From the NCBI RefSeq assembly GCF_048087625.1, contig NZ_CP159805.1:1302001-1366000 (forward strand): a stretch of 64,000 nucleotides of DNA, in the 5' to 3' direction. The notes beneath the pieces are model-generated. The model was not told where the DNA came from and did not search any database. It saw nothing but the letters and a program-made list of their open reading frames with translations. The translations under genes and the position numbers were made by a program. This DNA is from Pseudothioglobus sp905182815. Lineage in GTDB: Bacteria; Pseudomonadota; Gammaproteobacteria; PS1; Pseudothioglobaceae. Position 1 is the first letter of the stretch; each line of letters starts with the position of its first letter. Below are positions 53,241-61,987 of the stretch, piece after piece.

Positions 53241-56053
53241 AGATGCTCCTTAAGGAACTGCCCAGTATATGATCTTGGATTCTTGGACACCTCTTCTGGA
53301 GTCCCGAATGCAATTATTTCTCCGCCTTTGTTCCCACCTTCGGGGCCAAGATCAACAACCCAATCAGCAGTCTTAATAACGTCTAAATTATGCTCGATTA
53401 TAACAATTGTATTATTTCGATCTCGAAGCCTAAAAATTACTGATAGCAATTGCTTAATATCATGAAAATGGAGTCCACTTGTTGGCTCATCTAATATATA
53501 TAAAGTTTGTCCTGTATCTGTTTTAGAGAGTTCTTTAGCAAGCTTTATACGCTGAGCTTCTCCACCAGAAAGGGTGGTTGCATTTTGGCCAAGCGTAATA
53601 TACGAAAGTCCAACATCCATTAAAGTTTGCATTTTTTGATTAATCTTTGGAATCGCTTTAAAAAAATCAAGCGCGTCTTCGACAGTCATCTCTAAAACCT
53701 CTGCAATTGACTTTCCTTTGTATTTAATTTCTAAGGTTTCTCGGTTATATCTATGGCCATGACAGATATCACATGAGACGTAAACATCAGGCAAAAAGTG
53801 CATCTCTACCTTAATTAAGCCATCTCCTTTGCAAGCTTCACATCTTCCTCCTTTAACATTAAAACTAAAACGTCCAGATTTATATCCACGCGTCCTAGAC
53901 TCAAGCGTCAATGCAAAAAGGTCACGAACTAACGTAAAGACGCCCGTGTAAGTAGCTGGGTTAGATCGAGGAGTCCTCCCAATTGGGCTTTGATTAATAT
54001 TAACTACTTTATCAAATAGATCCATACCCTTAACCTCTTTAAATGGAGCAATATCAGTTTGAGCTCCATTAAGTGTTTTTGCAGCTAACTCATAAAGTGT
54101 ATTGTTGATTAATGTTGACTTTCCAGAGCCAGAAACACCTGTAATACAGGTTAAAACGCCAACAGGGATTTTTAAGTCAACATGCTTTAAGTTATTTCCA
54201 CTTGCTCCAGTAATATTAAGCCAGCCATTTGATTTTTTTCTAGTTTTAGGAGTGCTGATTTCTAGTCGACCACTTAAATAATCCCCAGTAAGGGATTTTG
54301 TATTAGCTATAACTTCATCAGGTGATCCTATCGCAACAATTTCACCGCCATGAATACCAGCACCAGGCCCAATATCCACAACATAATCTGCCTGTCTTAT
54401 TGCGTCTTCATCATGCTCAACAACAATAACTGTGTTACCTAAATCTCTAAGATAAGTCAACGTATCAAGTAACTTTTGATTATCGCGCTGATGCAGTCCA
54501 ATTGATGGTTCGTCTAAAACATAAAGTACCCCAATTAAGCCCGCACCTATTTGAGAGGCTAATCTTATTCGTTGAGCTTCCCCGCCAGATAAAGAGTTGG
54601 CTTTTCTCTCTAAATTAAGATAATCGAGCCCAACATTAATTAAGAAATGCAAACGCTGTGAAATTTCACTTAGAATCTTACTTGCAATTTCCCCACGCTG
54701 ACCTTCTAGCTCAAGAGATTCAAAAAAATCAAATACTTGGTCTATAGTTAACTTTGTTAGATCTGAAATATTTCTATTATCTATAAAGACATTTCTTGCA
54801 GATGCATTAAGTCTATCTCCATTACAACTTGAGCAGGGCTTGCTTATTACATATCTAGATAATTCTTCCCTAATTGAGCGGATATCACTGTCTGCATAAC
54901 GACGCATCATTCTTGGAATTACGCCCTCAAAAGGTTTTTTCTTACTTGTCCAACCTCTTCTTCCTTTAATTTTCGAAAAATCAATAACCTGGCTTCCACT
55001 TCCATAAAGAACAATTTTTTTATTCTCTTCTGAGAGCTCATTAAATGGTGTGGCAATATCAAATTTATAATAATTACCAACTAAAGAAAGCATTTGATAA
55101 AAATAGGCATTACTTTTACTCCAACCATAAATTGCACCATCTTCCAGGCTAAGCTCAGGATTAGCAACAACTCTTTCTTCATCAAATATATCTTTGATAC
55201 CTAAACCATCGCATGTTTCACATGCCCCCACAGGATTATTAAATGAAAAGAGTCTTGGCTCTAACTCTTCCAAAGAGTAACCACAGTGAATACAAGAAAA
55301 CTTTGCTGAAAATGTTAACTCCTTAAAGCCAGAGTCAATATCCATAGGGCAAGCTATAGCAATACCCGAGCTCATATTAAGGCCAGTTTCAAGAGACTCA
55401 GATAACCTTGACGTTATATCTTGCCTAACTTTTAATCGGTCAATTACGATCTCGATGGTATGATTTTTATTACCATCAAGCTCATCAATTTCTTCAAGTA
55501 GCATAACCTCACCATCAACTCTCGCACGTAGGAAGCCTTGATGAGAAAGTTCTTGTAATAATTTTAGATGGCTACCCTTTCTATTTTTTACAATTGGTGC
55601 AAGTATCATAATCTTTGCATCTTCTGGAAGGTCCAATATTGCATCTACCATTTGAGAAATTGTTTGTGCCTGTAAATCATCTCCATGTTCAGGACATCTA
55701 GGTGAGCCAACTCTGGCAAAAAGTAGTCTCAAATAATCATAAATCTCAGTTATGGTTCCTACTGTAGAGCGAGGATTATGAGAGGTAGCTTTTTGTTCGA
55801 TTGATATTGCAGGAGATAGTCCTTCAATATGATCAACATCTGGCTTTTCCATTAATGATAAGAACTGCCTTGCATATGCTGATAATGACTCAACATACCT
55901 TCTTTGGCCTTCAGCATAAATTGTATCAAAGGCTAATGATGACTTGCCAGAACCCGATAGCCCAGTAATAACTACAAGCTTATTTCTTGGAATGCTTACG
56001 TCAATGTTTTTTAAATTATGGACTCTAGCGCCACGTATGTTTATTGAATCCAT
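53237..56053 (-). CDS. uvrA: Excinuclease ABC subunit A
   Basis: Damage-recognition ATPase of nucleotide excision repair. The 938 residues (E. coli 940) include two ABC modules with Walker A GLSGSGKSS and GVSGSGKST, signature motifs NSLSGGEAQRIRLA and TTLSGGEAQRIKLA, and zinc-binding cysteines (CIHCG/CETCDG and CEACKGDG/CDICHG). It is monocistronic and convergent with the DUF3108 gene. I found no clear SOS box in the 84-bp spacer to pyrH. Confidence 0.98.
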   Translation of the reverse strand: MDSINIRGARVHNLKNIDVSIPRNKLVVITGLSGSGKSSLAFDTIYAEGQRRYVESLSAYARQFLSLMEKPDVDHIEGLSPAISIEQKATSHNPRSTVGTITEIYDYLRLLFARVGSPRCPEHGDDLQAQTISQMVDAILDLPEDAKIMILAPIVKNRKGSHLKLLQELSHQGFLRARVDGEVMLLEEIDELDGNKNHTIEIVIDRLKVRQDITSRLSESLETGLNMSSGIAIACPMDIDSGFKELTFSAKFSCIHCGYSLEELEPRLFSFNNPVGACETCDGLGIKDIFDEERVVANPELSLEDGAIYGWSKSNAYFYQMLSLVGNYYKFDIATPFNELSEENKKIVLYGSGSQVIDFSKIKGRRGWTSKKKPFEGVIPRMMRRYADSDIRSIREELSRYVISKPCSSCNGDRLNASARNVFIDNRNISDLTKLTIDQVFDFFESLELEGQRGEIASKILSEISQRLHFLINVGLDYLNLERKANSLSGGEAQRIRLASQIGAGLIGVLYVLDEPSIGLHQRDNQKLLDTLTYLRDLGNTVIVVEHDEDAIRQADYVVDIGPGAGIHGGEIVAIGSPDEVIANTKSLTGDYLSGRLEISTPKTRKKSNGWLNITGASGNNLKHVDLKIPVGVLTCITGVSGSGKSTLINNTLYELAAKTLNGAQTDIAPFKEVKGMDLFDKVVNINQSPIGRTPRSNPATYTGVFTLVRDLFALTLESRTRGYKSGRFSFNVKGGRCEACKGDGLIKVEMHFLPDVYVSCDICHGHRYNRETLEIKYKGKSIAEVLEMTVEDALDFFKAIPKINQKMQTLMDVGLSYITLGQNATTLSGGEAQRIKLAKELSKTDTGQTLYILDEPTSGLHFHDIKQLLSVIFRLRDRNNTIVIIEHNLDVIKTADWVVDLGPEGGNKGGEIIAFGTPEEVSKNPRSYTGQFLKEHL

Positions 56054-56137
56054 AGGTTAGTTATTTTATGGTGGACAAAGGGTTCATTATACTCATGCGT
56101 TGTGTAAAATCTTAATTTTGTATTCAATTCTTAGCAC

Positions 56138-56860
56138 ATGGTTTCTTATCGTCGAATCTTACTCAAACTTAGTGGTGAAGCGCTAAAAAGTGACAATAAT
56201 AATATTGATCCTGAAATGCTAAAAAAAGTAGTCACTATTGTTCAATCTGCCCTGGATCTTGGCGTTGAAATCGCCATAGTAATTGGTGGTGGAAATATCT
56301 ATCGAGGCGCTGCCCTTGCAAGTGATGGAATGAACAAAATCACTGGAGATCATATTGGAATGCTTGCTACAGTGATGAATGCATTAGCAATATCAGACGC
56401 TTTTAAAAGAAATAATATTCCTTCAATTGTCATGTCTGGCTTTTCGATTGGTGGTGGTGTTTGTGATTCTTTTAATCATACTGAAGCTAAAAATGCGCTA
56501 TCAGATGGTAAGGTAGTGATTTTTTCTGCTGGTACTGGCAGTCCTTGCTTTACAACCGATACTGCCGCTGCCTTAAGAGCAGTTGAAATTGAGGCTGATA
56601 TTGTCTTTAAAGCCACTAAGGTCGACGGTATTTATTCAAGTGACCCATTGAAAGATTCAAATGCTATAAAGTTTGACGCGCTTAGTTTTGATTCGGCTAT
56701 TGAAAAGAATATTGAGGTCATGGACACTGCTGCATTTGCATTATGTCGAGAAAATAATATAAGAATTTGTGTTTTTAGTATGTTTGATGATAATTATGCT
56801 TTAGCTAATATTTTAAATGGCCAATCAATTGGCACGATTGTTAGTCAAAATGGAGAATAA
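56138..56860 (+). CDS. pyrH: Uridylate kinase
   Basis: Phosphorylates UMP to UDP. The 240 residues have RILLKLSGEALKSD, AIVIGGGNIYRGA, DHIGMLATVMNALAISDA, FSAGTGSPCFTTDTAAALRA and KATKVDGIYSSDP. It pairs with frr, 3 bp downstream. The usual upstream rpsB-tsf genes are missing. Confidence 0.97.
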   Translation: MVSYRRILLKLSGEALKSDNNNIDPEMLKKVVTIVQSALDLGVEIAIVIGGGNIYRGAALASDGMNKITGDHIGMLATVMNALAISDAFKRNNIPSIVMSGFSIGGGVCDSFNHTEAKNALSDGKVVIFSAGTGSPCFTTDTAAALRAVEIEADIVFKATKVDGIYSSDPLKDSNAIKFDALSFDSAIEKNIEVMDTAAFALCRENNIRICVFSMFDDNYALANILNGQSIGTIVSQNGE

Positions 56861-56863
56861 ATA

Positions 56864-57421
56864 ATGATTAATGAAATTCATAGTGATGCAAATAGCCGAA
56901 TGAGTAAATCACTCGCTTCTCTTGAGACTGACTTTAGTAAGATTCGTGCTGGAAGGGCTCACCCTTCACTTCTTGATCAAATTACCGTTGAATACTATGG
57001 CAGCATGGTTCCTCTTTCACAAGTTTCTAATGTAAGCGCTGAAGACTCAAGAACTCTTAAGGTTTCACCCTGGGAAAAAGATATGGTTGGACCAATTGAA
57101 AAAGCAATTATGACGTCTGATTTAGGTTTAAACCCAAACACTCAAGGACAGGTTTTGCGAATTCCTTTACCCCTTCTAACTGAAGAGCGCAGAAAAGAAT
57201 TAGTAAAAGTTGTTCGTGATGAAGCTGAAAATGCGCGCGTGGCAATAAGAAATATTCGAAGAGATGCTATATCTGACTTTAGAGAGCTCCTTAAAGAAAA
57301 AGAAATATCAGAAGATGAGTCACATAGAGCTGAAGATAATATACAAAAAATTACAGATCAACATATCTCTTTAATTGAAAGATCTTTGACTGACAAAGAA
57401 AATTCATTATTAGAAATATAA
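56864..57421 (+). CDS. frr: Ribosome recycling factor
   Basis: Splits post-termination ribosomes together with EF-G. The 185 residues include RMSKSLASLETDFSKIRAGR, AHPSLLDQITVEYYG, TLKVSPWEKDMVGPIEKAI, GLNPNTQGQVLRIPLPLLTE and ERRKELVKVVRDEAENARVA. It is convergent with the repeat-protein gene, 22 bp away, with no hairpin seen between them. Confidence 0.98.
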   Translation: MINEIHSDANSRMSKSLASLETDFSKIRAGRAHPSLLDQITVEYYGSMVPLSQVSNVSAEDSRTLKVSPWEKDMVGPIEKAIMTSDLGLNPNTQGQVLRIPLPLLTEERRKELVKVVRDEAENARVAIRNIRRDAISDFRELLKEKEISEDESHRAEDNIQKITDQHISLIERSLTDKENSLLEI

Positions 57422-57443
57422 TAGTTACTTATTAAACAATTTT

Positions 57444-59279
57444 TTATATTCTCTTAGAGCCAACACACTCTATATAGTCGTCCCATCGATTCGATGAAAA
57501 TTCAGTTCCATTTGTTACCTGAGGACCAACATTTCCTAAATAACCACCCTCTAAGGCCTTCTTAAATAGTGCAATATTGCTATCAGATAGTCCTAAATTT
57601 ACTTTACAAAAATCGTGTATTGCAACCGTTACTATTTCTCCAGAAATTGTGCCTATGAATTTCTCATCTTCTAGCTTCTCTGTCGCTTTATTTATAAGCT
57701 CATCTTTGATAGTCGATTTATAATCATCAATAATTCCTATCTCATCTAATTGAACAATTAAATCATCCATAATTTTAGTAACCCTCACATCATAAGCAAG
57801 CTTAGCCTGATATGCAGCAGTTGACGCTGCAGCAGCAGCTTTTTCATCCACAAGTTTTGCTTGGAATATAGCAAGAGCATCCAGTCTTGCCATCTCAATC
57901 TTAATTTCAGCCATCATTTCAGCAGCATCTGCTTCAGCTTTAATTTGAGCCTCAAGCGCTGCGAACTCTGCATCTAAAAGACTGTCTTGGTAAGCAGCAG
58001 TCGAGGCAGCAGCAGCCGCTTTATCCGCAGCTAGTTTTGCCTGGAAGGTTTCAAGGGCAGCTTGTCTTGCCATTTCTGCTTGTATTTCAGCCATCATTTC
58101 TTGAGCGGCTAATTCAGCCTCAAGTTGTGCTTCAAAGGTAGCTAATTCTTTTTCAGTATTAAGCTGGTCCATAAGCGCAGCAATCCTTGCGTCATTTGCA
58201 CGTTTAGATTGATAAGCAGCTGTTGACTTCGCAGCAGCAGCTTTATCCGCAGCTAGTTTTGCTTGGAAGGCATCAAGGGCAGCTTGTCTTGCCATTTCTG
58301 CTTCTATTTCAGCCATCATTTCTTGGGCGGCTAATTCAGCCTCAAGTTGTGCTTCAAATGCCGCGAGTTCTTTTTCAAGCTTAAGTTTAGCTCTCTTGTT
58401 CTTTAATCGTTCATCGCGTGCTACCTTAGCTTGGTAAGCAGCAGTCGAGGCAGCAGCAGCCGCTTTATCCGCAGCTAGTTTTGCCTGGAAGGTTTCAAGG
58501 GCAGCTTGTCTTGCCATTTCTGCTTGTATTTCAGCCATCATTTCTTGAGCGGCTAATTCAGCCTCAAGTTGTGCTTCAAAGTTAGCCAATTCTTTTTCGG
58601 TATTGAGCTGGTCCATAAGCGCAGCAATCCTTGCGTCATTTGCACGTTTAGATTGATAAGCAGCTGTTGACTTCGCAGCAGCAGCTTTATCCGCAGCTAG
58701 TTTTGCTTGGAAGGCATCAAGGGCAGCTTGTCTTGCCATTTCTGCTTCTATTTCAGCCATCATTTCTTGGGCGGCTAATTTAGCTTTAATTGCCTCATCA
58801 GAGCCAGCAAAAATAAACAGCATTTGCTCAGGACTTTCTTCAATTGAGACAACTAGATCAGAGCAAGGAACTCCAAAATCAAAAATAAACTCTTCAATAA
58901 TTGAAACATTTTCACCCTTACCGACAAGTTTTTCACCTAGAGAAAATGATTTAAAGCCAGTTTCAGCAGTTTGATAATAAATCAATTTATTTGATGAAGG
59001 ATCATATGAGTCAACAATGGCTCTTGCATTTGTTGAACCAATAATCATGTCACCTGGAGCAAAGAGGGTCTCTCCAGATAACAAAAGTGAGGAAGTAATG
59101 TTATTAGCTTCTGAATCACTAATTTCATATTGATCTGTGCATGTAAATTCATCCATCAGAATAATATCATTAGTTCCCTGCATTAGTGAATCACTTACAT
59201 CATCACTTGAGTGAACATTGAATGATAATAATAAAAGACATGCTAATTTTATAAGAATACTTATTAAATTATTTTTCAT
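57444..59279 (-). CDS. Large secreted alanine-rich repeat protein (family member 1)
   Basis: Function unknown. The 611 residues start with a signal peptide (about 1-24) and a unique N-terminal domain (about 25-160, two Cys pairs possible), then four to five coiled-coil repeats. Each unit of 74 residues (the fourth about 60) begins AAQEMMAEI.AEMARQAAL, continues FQAKLAADKAAAA.STAAYQ and ends EKELA.FEAQLEAEL. Two unit types alternate, giving a 148-residue (444-bp) super-repeat. A linker leads to a C-terminal domain (about 550-605: CKVNLGLSDSNIALFKKALE, NVGPQV, NGTEF, NRWDDYIECV) shared with both neighbours. The composition (Ala, Glu, Gln, Lys, Met) predicts long helices in the periplasm or at the cell surface. 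Confidence 0.8.
   Translation of the reverse strand: MKNNLISILIKLACLLLLSFNVHSSDDVSDSLMQGTNDIILMDEFTCTDQYEISDSEANNITSSLLLSGETLFAPGDMIIGSTNARAIVDSYDPSSNKLIYYQTAETGFKSFSLGEKLVGKGENVSIIEEFIFDFGVPCSDLVVSIEESPEQMLFIFAGSDEAIKAKLAAQEMMAEIEAEMARQAALDAFQAKLAADKAAAAKSTAAYQSKRANDARIAALMDQLNTEKELANFEAQLEAELAAQEMMAEIQAEMARQAALETFQAKLAADKAAAAASTAAYQAKVARDERLKNKRAKLKLEKELAAFEAQLEAELAAQEMMAEIEAEMARQAALDAFQAKLAADKAAAAKSTAAYQSKRANDARIAALMDQLNTEKELATFEAQLEAELAAQEMMAEIQAEMARQAALETFQAKLAADKAAAAASTAAYQDSLLDAEFAALEAQIKAEADAAEMMAEIKIEMARLDALAIFQAKLVDEKAAAAASTAAYQAKLAYDVRVTKIMDDLIVQLDEIGIIDDYKSTIKDELINKATEKLEDEKFIGTISGEIVTVAIHDFCKVNLGLSDSNIALFKKALEGGYLGNVGPQVTNGTEFSSNRWDDYIECVGSKRI
57986..58581. repeat. 152-bp perfect direct repeat, 444 bp apart
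   Basis: Positions 57986-58137 and 58430-58581 are identical over 152 bp as read by eye. They encode the second-type repeat unit of the large protein. The 444-bp offset equals two 74-codon units. Synonymous sites are unchanged, so the copies are recent or kept identical by conversion. Confidence 0.9.
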
Positions 59280-60030
59280 AAATTCATTATAAATAAAAAA
59301 ACCCAGAGCAAGCCCTGGGTTTATATCTCTGACACATTTTGCATTTACATTAAGAAAGCAAAATGACTAATTATCTTAAACCTTAGAAAGGGTTGACATA
59401 GTTACTCACACAGTTTGCATATTCGTCCCATCTATTTGCAGTAAATTCAGTTCCAGAAGAAACTTGAGGTCCTACATTGAATAGAGTTCCATCAGCCAAT
59501 CCAGATTTGAAGAGCGCAATGTTACTTTCAGATAAATTTAACGCATATTTACATGCCTCATGCGCAGCTTCTGTAACAACTACCTCTTCAATGACACCTA
59601 TAACTTCTTCATCAGCAAGTGAGGCTTGGTAAGCAGCAGTTGACGCTGCAGCTGCAGCTTTTTCATCCGCTAGTTTTTGCAAGAAATCAGCAAGAGCCAT
59701 TTCTCTCTCAATTTCAGCCATCATTTCAGCAGCATCTGCTTCAGCTTTAATTTGAGCCTCAAGCGCTGAGAACTCTGCATCTAAAAGACTATCTTGGTAA
59801 GCAGCAGTTGACGCTGCAGCAGCAGCTTTATCAGCAGCTAGTTTTGCTTGGAAGGCATCAAGGGCAGCTTGTCTTGCCATCTCTGCTTGTATTTCGGCCA
59901 TCATTTCTTGAGCAGCTAATTCAGCCTCAAGTTGTGCTTCAAAGGTAGCTAATTCTTTTTCAGTATTAAGCTGGTCCATAAGCGCAGCAATCCTTGCGTC
60001 ATTTGCACGTTTAGATTGATAAGCAGCTGT
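58108..60030. repeat. 116-bp perfect repeat shared by two adjacent genes
   Basis: Positions 58108-58223 (in the 611-residue gene) and 59915-60030 (in the next family gene) are identical over 116 bp and similar beyond. The span given covers both copies. It shows recent exchange or duplication between paralogues. Confidence 0.9.
59292..59322 (-). terminator. Rho-independent terminator after family member 2
   Basis: AAACCCAG and CTGGGTTT pair around an 8-nt loop, followed on the minus strand by TTTTTTTATTT. It separates the 299-residue gene from the 611-residue gene, so these are separate transcripts. Confidence 0.85.
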
Positions 60031-60282
60031 AGACTTCGCAGCAGCAGCTTTATCAGCAGCTAGTTTTGCTTGGAAGGCTTCAAGGGCAGCTTGTCTTGCC
60101 ATCTCTGCTTGTATTTCGGCCATCAGTGCATCGGCATCAAGATCAGCAGCAATTTGAGCTTCAAAGGCAGCCAATTCTTCATCTAAATTTGCATAGTAGG
60201 CATCATCGCGATCATCGCCACCAGCGAAAACATTAAATGAAATGAAAAAGATTATAAAAAATTTAATTGATTTGTTTATCAC
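59383..60282 (-). CDS. Secreted alanine-rich repeat protein (family member 2)
   Basis: Function unknown. I set the start at GTG 60282 because TTGGAGG lies five bases upstream; the ATG at 60294 has no site. The 299 residues comprise a signal peptide ending FNVFAGG, an acidic DDAYYANLDEELAAFEAQ segment, two and a half coiled-coil units of the same type as the large neighbour, and a C-terminal domain with two Cys: CKYALNLSESNIALFKSGLA, FNVGPQV, SSGTEF, NRWDEYANCVSNYVNPF. It has its own terminator. It could be a stalk-like or envelope-spanning protein, but nothing identifies a partner. Confidence 0.82.
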   Translation of the reverse strand: MINKSIKFFIIFFISFNVFAGGDDRDDAYYANLDEELAAFEAQIAADLDADALMAEIQAEMARQAALEAFQAKLAADKAAAAKSTAAYQSKRANDARIAALMDQLNTEKELATFEAQLEAELAAQEMMAEIQAEMARQAALDAFQAKLAADKAAAAASTAAYQDSLLDAEFSALEAQIKAEADAAEMMAEIEREMALADFLQKLADEKAAAAASTAAYQASLADEEVIGVIEEVVVTEAAHEACKYALNLSESNIALFKSGLADGTLFNVGPQVSSGTEFTANRWDEYANCVSNYVNPF

Positions 60283-60372
60283 GCTAACCTCCAAAAGAGT
60301 TAAAAGAATTATATTTAAATATATTGAACTTCTGCCTTAAGCATTCAAAATGATTAATCATCCACCTCAATC

Positions 60373-60873
60373 TTAAAAAGGATTGACATAATTACTTACA
60401 CAGTTTGCATATGCATCCCACCTATTTGCGCCAAATTCTGTTCCGTTGGAAGATTGAGGACCAACATTGAATAAAGATCCATCAGCCAATGCAGATTTGA
60501 AAAGCTCAACATTACTTTCAGATAAGTTTGATGCAGATTTACATACTTCATTAACAGCAACTTCTTCTACAACCACTTCTATAGCTTCTTCAGTCTCAAG
60601 AGAAGCCTGGTAGGCCGCAGTTGACGCAGCAGCAGCAGCCTTATCATCAGCTAACTTCTGAAGAAATGCATCAAGGGCAGATTTTCTTGCCATTTCAGCT
60701 TCGATTTCAGCCATTAGTTGTTGTGATGCTATTTCGGCAGCAACCTGAGCCTCAAAAGCAGCTAATTCTGCATCTAAATTTTCATAGTAGGCATCGTCAC
60801 TCTCATCACCACCTGACAAAACATTAAATGAAATTAAAAGAAGGACAAAAATTTTAATTGATTTATTTTTCAC
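60373..60873 (-). CDS. Small secreted alanine-rich protein (family member 3)
   Basis: Function unknown. The GTG at 60873 (MKNKSIKIFVLLLISFNVLS) aligns with the start of family member 2. The ATG at 60906 would give an 11-residue extension. The 166 residues have a signal peptide, the shared DDAYYENLDAELAAFEAQ segment, a single shortened repeat (MAEIEAEMARKSALDAFLQK, then DDKAAAAASTAAYQ), and the conserved C-terminal domain (CKSASNLSESNVELFKSALA, NVGPQSS, NGTEF, NRWDAYANCVSNYVNPF). It appears to be the minimal form of the family and lies upstream of member 2 on the same strand, 90 bp away without a terminator. Confidence 0.82.
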   Translation of the reverse strand: MKNKSIKIFVLLLISFNVLSGGDESDDAYYENLDAELAAFEAQVAAEIASQQLMAEIEAEMARKSALDAFLQKLADDKAAAAASTAAYQASLETEEAIEVVVEEVAVNEVCKSASNLSESNVELFKSALADGSLFNVGPQSSNGTEFGANRWDAYANCVSNYVNPF

Positions 60874-60960
60874 ACTATTATCACAAAAGTTAAAAGTTAT
60901 ATACATATATATACGTTACTTTATTTTATACTAGATATATTTTATGAATATATTTAATTT

Positions 60961-61926
60961 ATGATTTTATTTACGGATGAATTTAGGCTATTTTTCAATG
61001 ATTCATCTCTCCAAGAAATTGCAGATAAATGCCTCAAAATAAGCCTAGATGCCTTCAACGTTAATAATGGAAATATTCCTAAATGGACTATAGCATTAGA
61101 TGAGTTAAAAGCAATTCCTAAAGGTGAAATAGGGCTAAATGAACCTTACATTAGAATAGATCAAAATGGCGCAGACCCTATTGAACTCGAGAGGGCATTC
61201 AAAAGACTTCTGCCATGGAGGAAGGGCCCATTCAGATTCAATAATTTAAAACTTGAGAGCGAATGGCAAGGCGATTTTAAATGGAAACGTCTGCAAAAGC
61301 ACATTAGTCCATTAAAAAATAGAAGGGTTCTTGATGTGGGTGCTGGGAATGGTTATTTCACATTAAGAATGGCGATGGAAGGCGCTAAGAAAGCACTAGG
61401 AATTGAGCCTTTCCTTTTATTTAATTACCAGTATGCTGCAATTAAATCGTTAGTTAATAAGGACATTAATGCGATGCTTCTTCCTATTAGACTTGAAGAA
61501 ATGCCTAAATTATCAATCTTTGACACTGTCTTCTCAATGGGCGTTCTATATCACCAAAGAAGTCATATGGAACATTTGCTTCAGTTAAAAGATATGATGG
61601 TGCCAGGCGCAGAGCTAATATTAGAGACCTTAGTAGTTGAAGGTCCAAATGGGTACTCACTTATCCCAGATGGTCGCTATGCTCAAATGCGGAATGTTCA
61701 TTGCCTGCCTAGTGTTGAGACTCTGAAATCATGGCTTGTTGATGCCAAATTCAAAAATATTAAAGTTATTGATATTAGCAAAACTTCCCCTGAAGAGCAA
61801 AGGAGAACTGAATGGATAGGAGATAATGCGGCTTCATTAGAGGATTTCCTTGACCCATCTGACTCATCTCTCACAAAAGAAGGTCACCCTGCACCTACTC
61901 GAGTAATCATTATTTGCAACAACTAA
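60961..61926 (+). CDS. cmoB: tRNA U34 carboxymethyltransferase
   Basis: Uses carboxy-SAM (made by CmoA) to form 5-carboxymethoxyuridine at tRNA position 34. The 321 residues include LLPWRKGPFRFNNLKLESEW, WKRLQKHISPLKNRRVLDVG, AGNGYFTLRMAMEGAKKALG, VFSMGVLYHQRSHMEHLLQL, ELILETLVVEG and RNVHCLPSVETLKSWLVDA. cmoA is not adjacent. It is divergent from the secreted repeat-protein genes. Confidence 0.96.
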   Translation: MILFTDEFRLFFNDSSLQEIADKCLKISLDAFNVNNGNIPKWTIALDELKAIPKGEIGLNEPYIRIDQNGADPIELERAFKRLLPWRKGPFRFNNLKLESEWQGDFKWKRLQKHISPLKNRRVLDVGAGNGYFTLRMAMEGAKKALGIEPFLLFNYQYAAIKSLVNKDINAMLLPIRLEEMPKLSIFDTVFSMGVLYHQRSHMEHLLQLKDMMVPGAELILETLVVEGPNGYSLIPDGRYAQMRNVHCLPSVETLKSWLVDAKFKNIKVIDISKTSPEEQRRTEWIGDNAASLEDFLDPSDSSLTKEGHPAPTRVIIICNN

Positions 61927-61940
61927 TTCAAAGTTGAATT
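61925..61940. promoter_or_regulatory. AATTCAA-AG-TTGAATT dyad upstream of the ZnuA-like gene
   Basis: A perfect 7-bp dyad with a 2-bp centre lies 13 bp before a TATAAT (61953-61958), overlapping the cmoB stop region. It could be an operator for the ZnuA-like/bioC pair. It does not match the Zur consensus I know. Confidence 0.4.
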
Positions 61941-61987
61941 CATCGATTAACGTATAATTTATCTTCAATTTCAATTTTAGTCTTATT

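Noticed and set aside
57986..60030. CRISPR array or minisatellite
   Set aside because: The repeats are 222-bp multiples, stay in frame and encode coiled-coil protein. There are no short direct repeats with unique spacers and no cas genes.
60621..60827. 68-residue plus-strand ORF, glutamine- and histidine-rich
   Set aside because: It is the antisense shadow of the Ala/GCA-rich repeat of family member 3.
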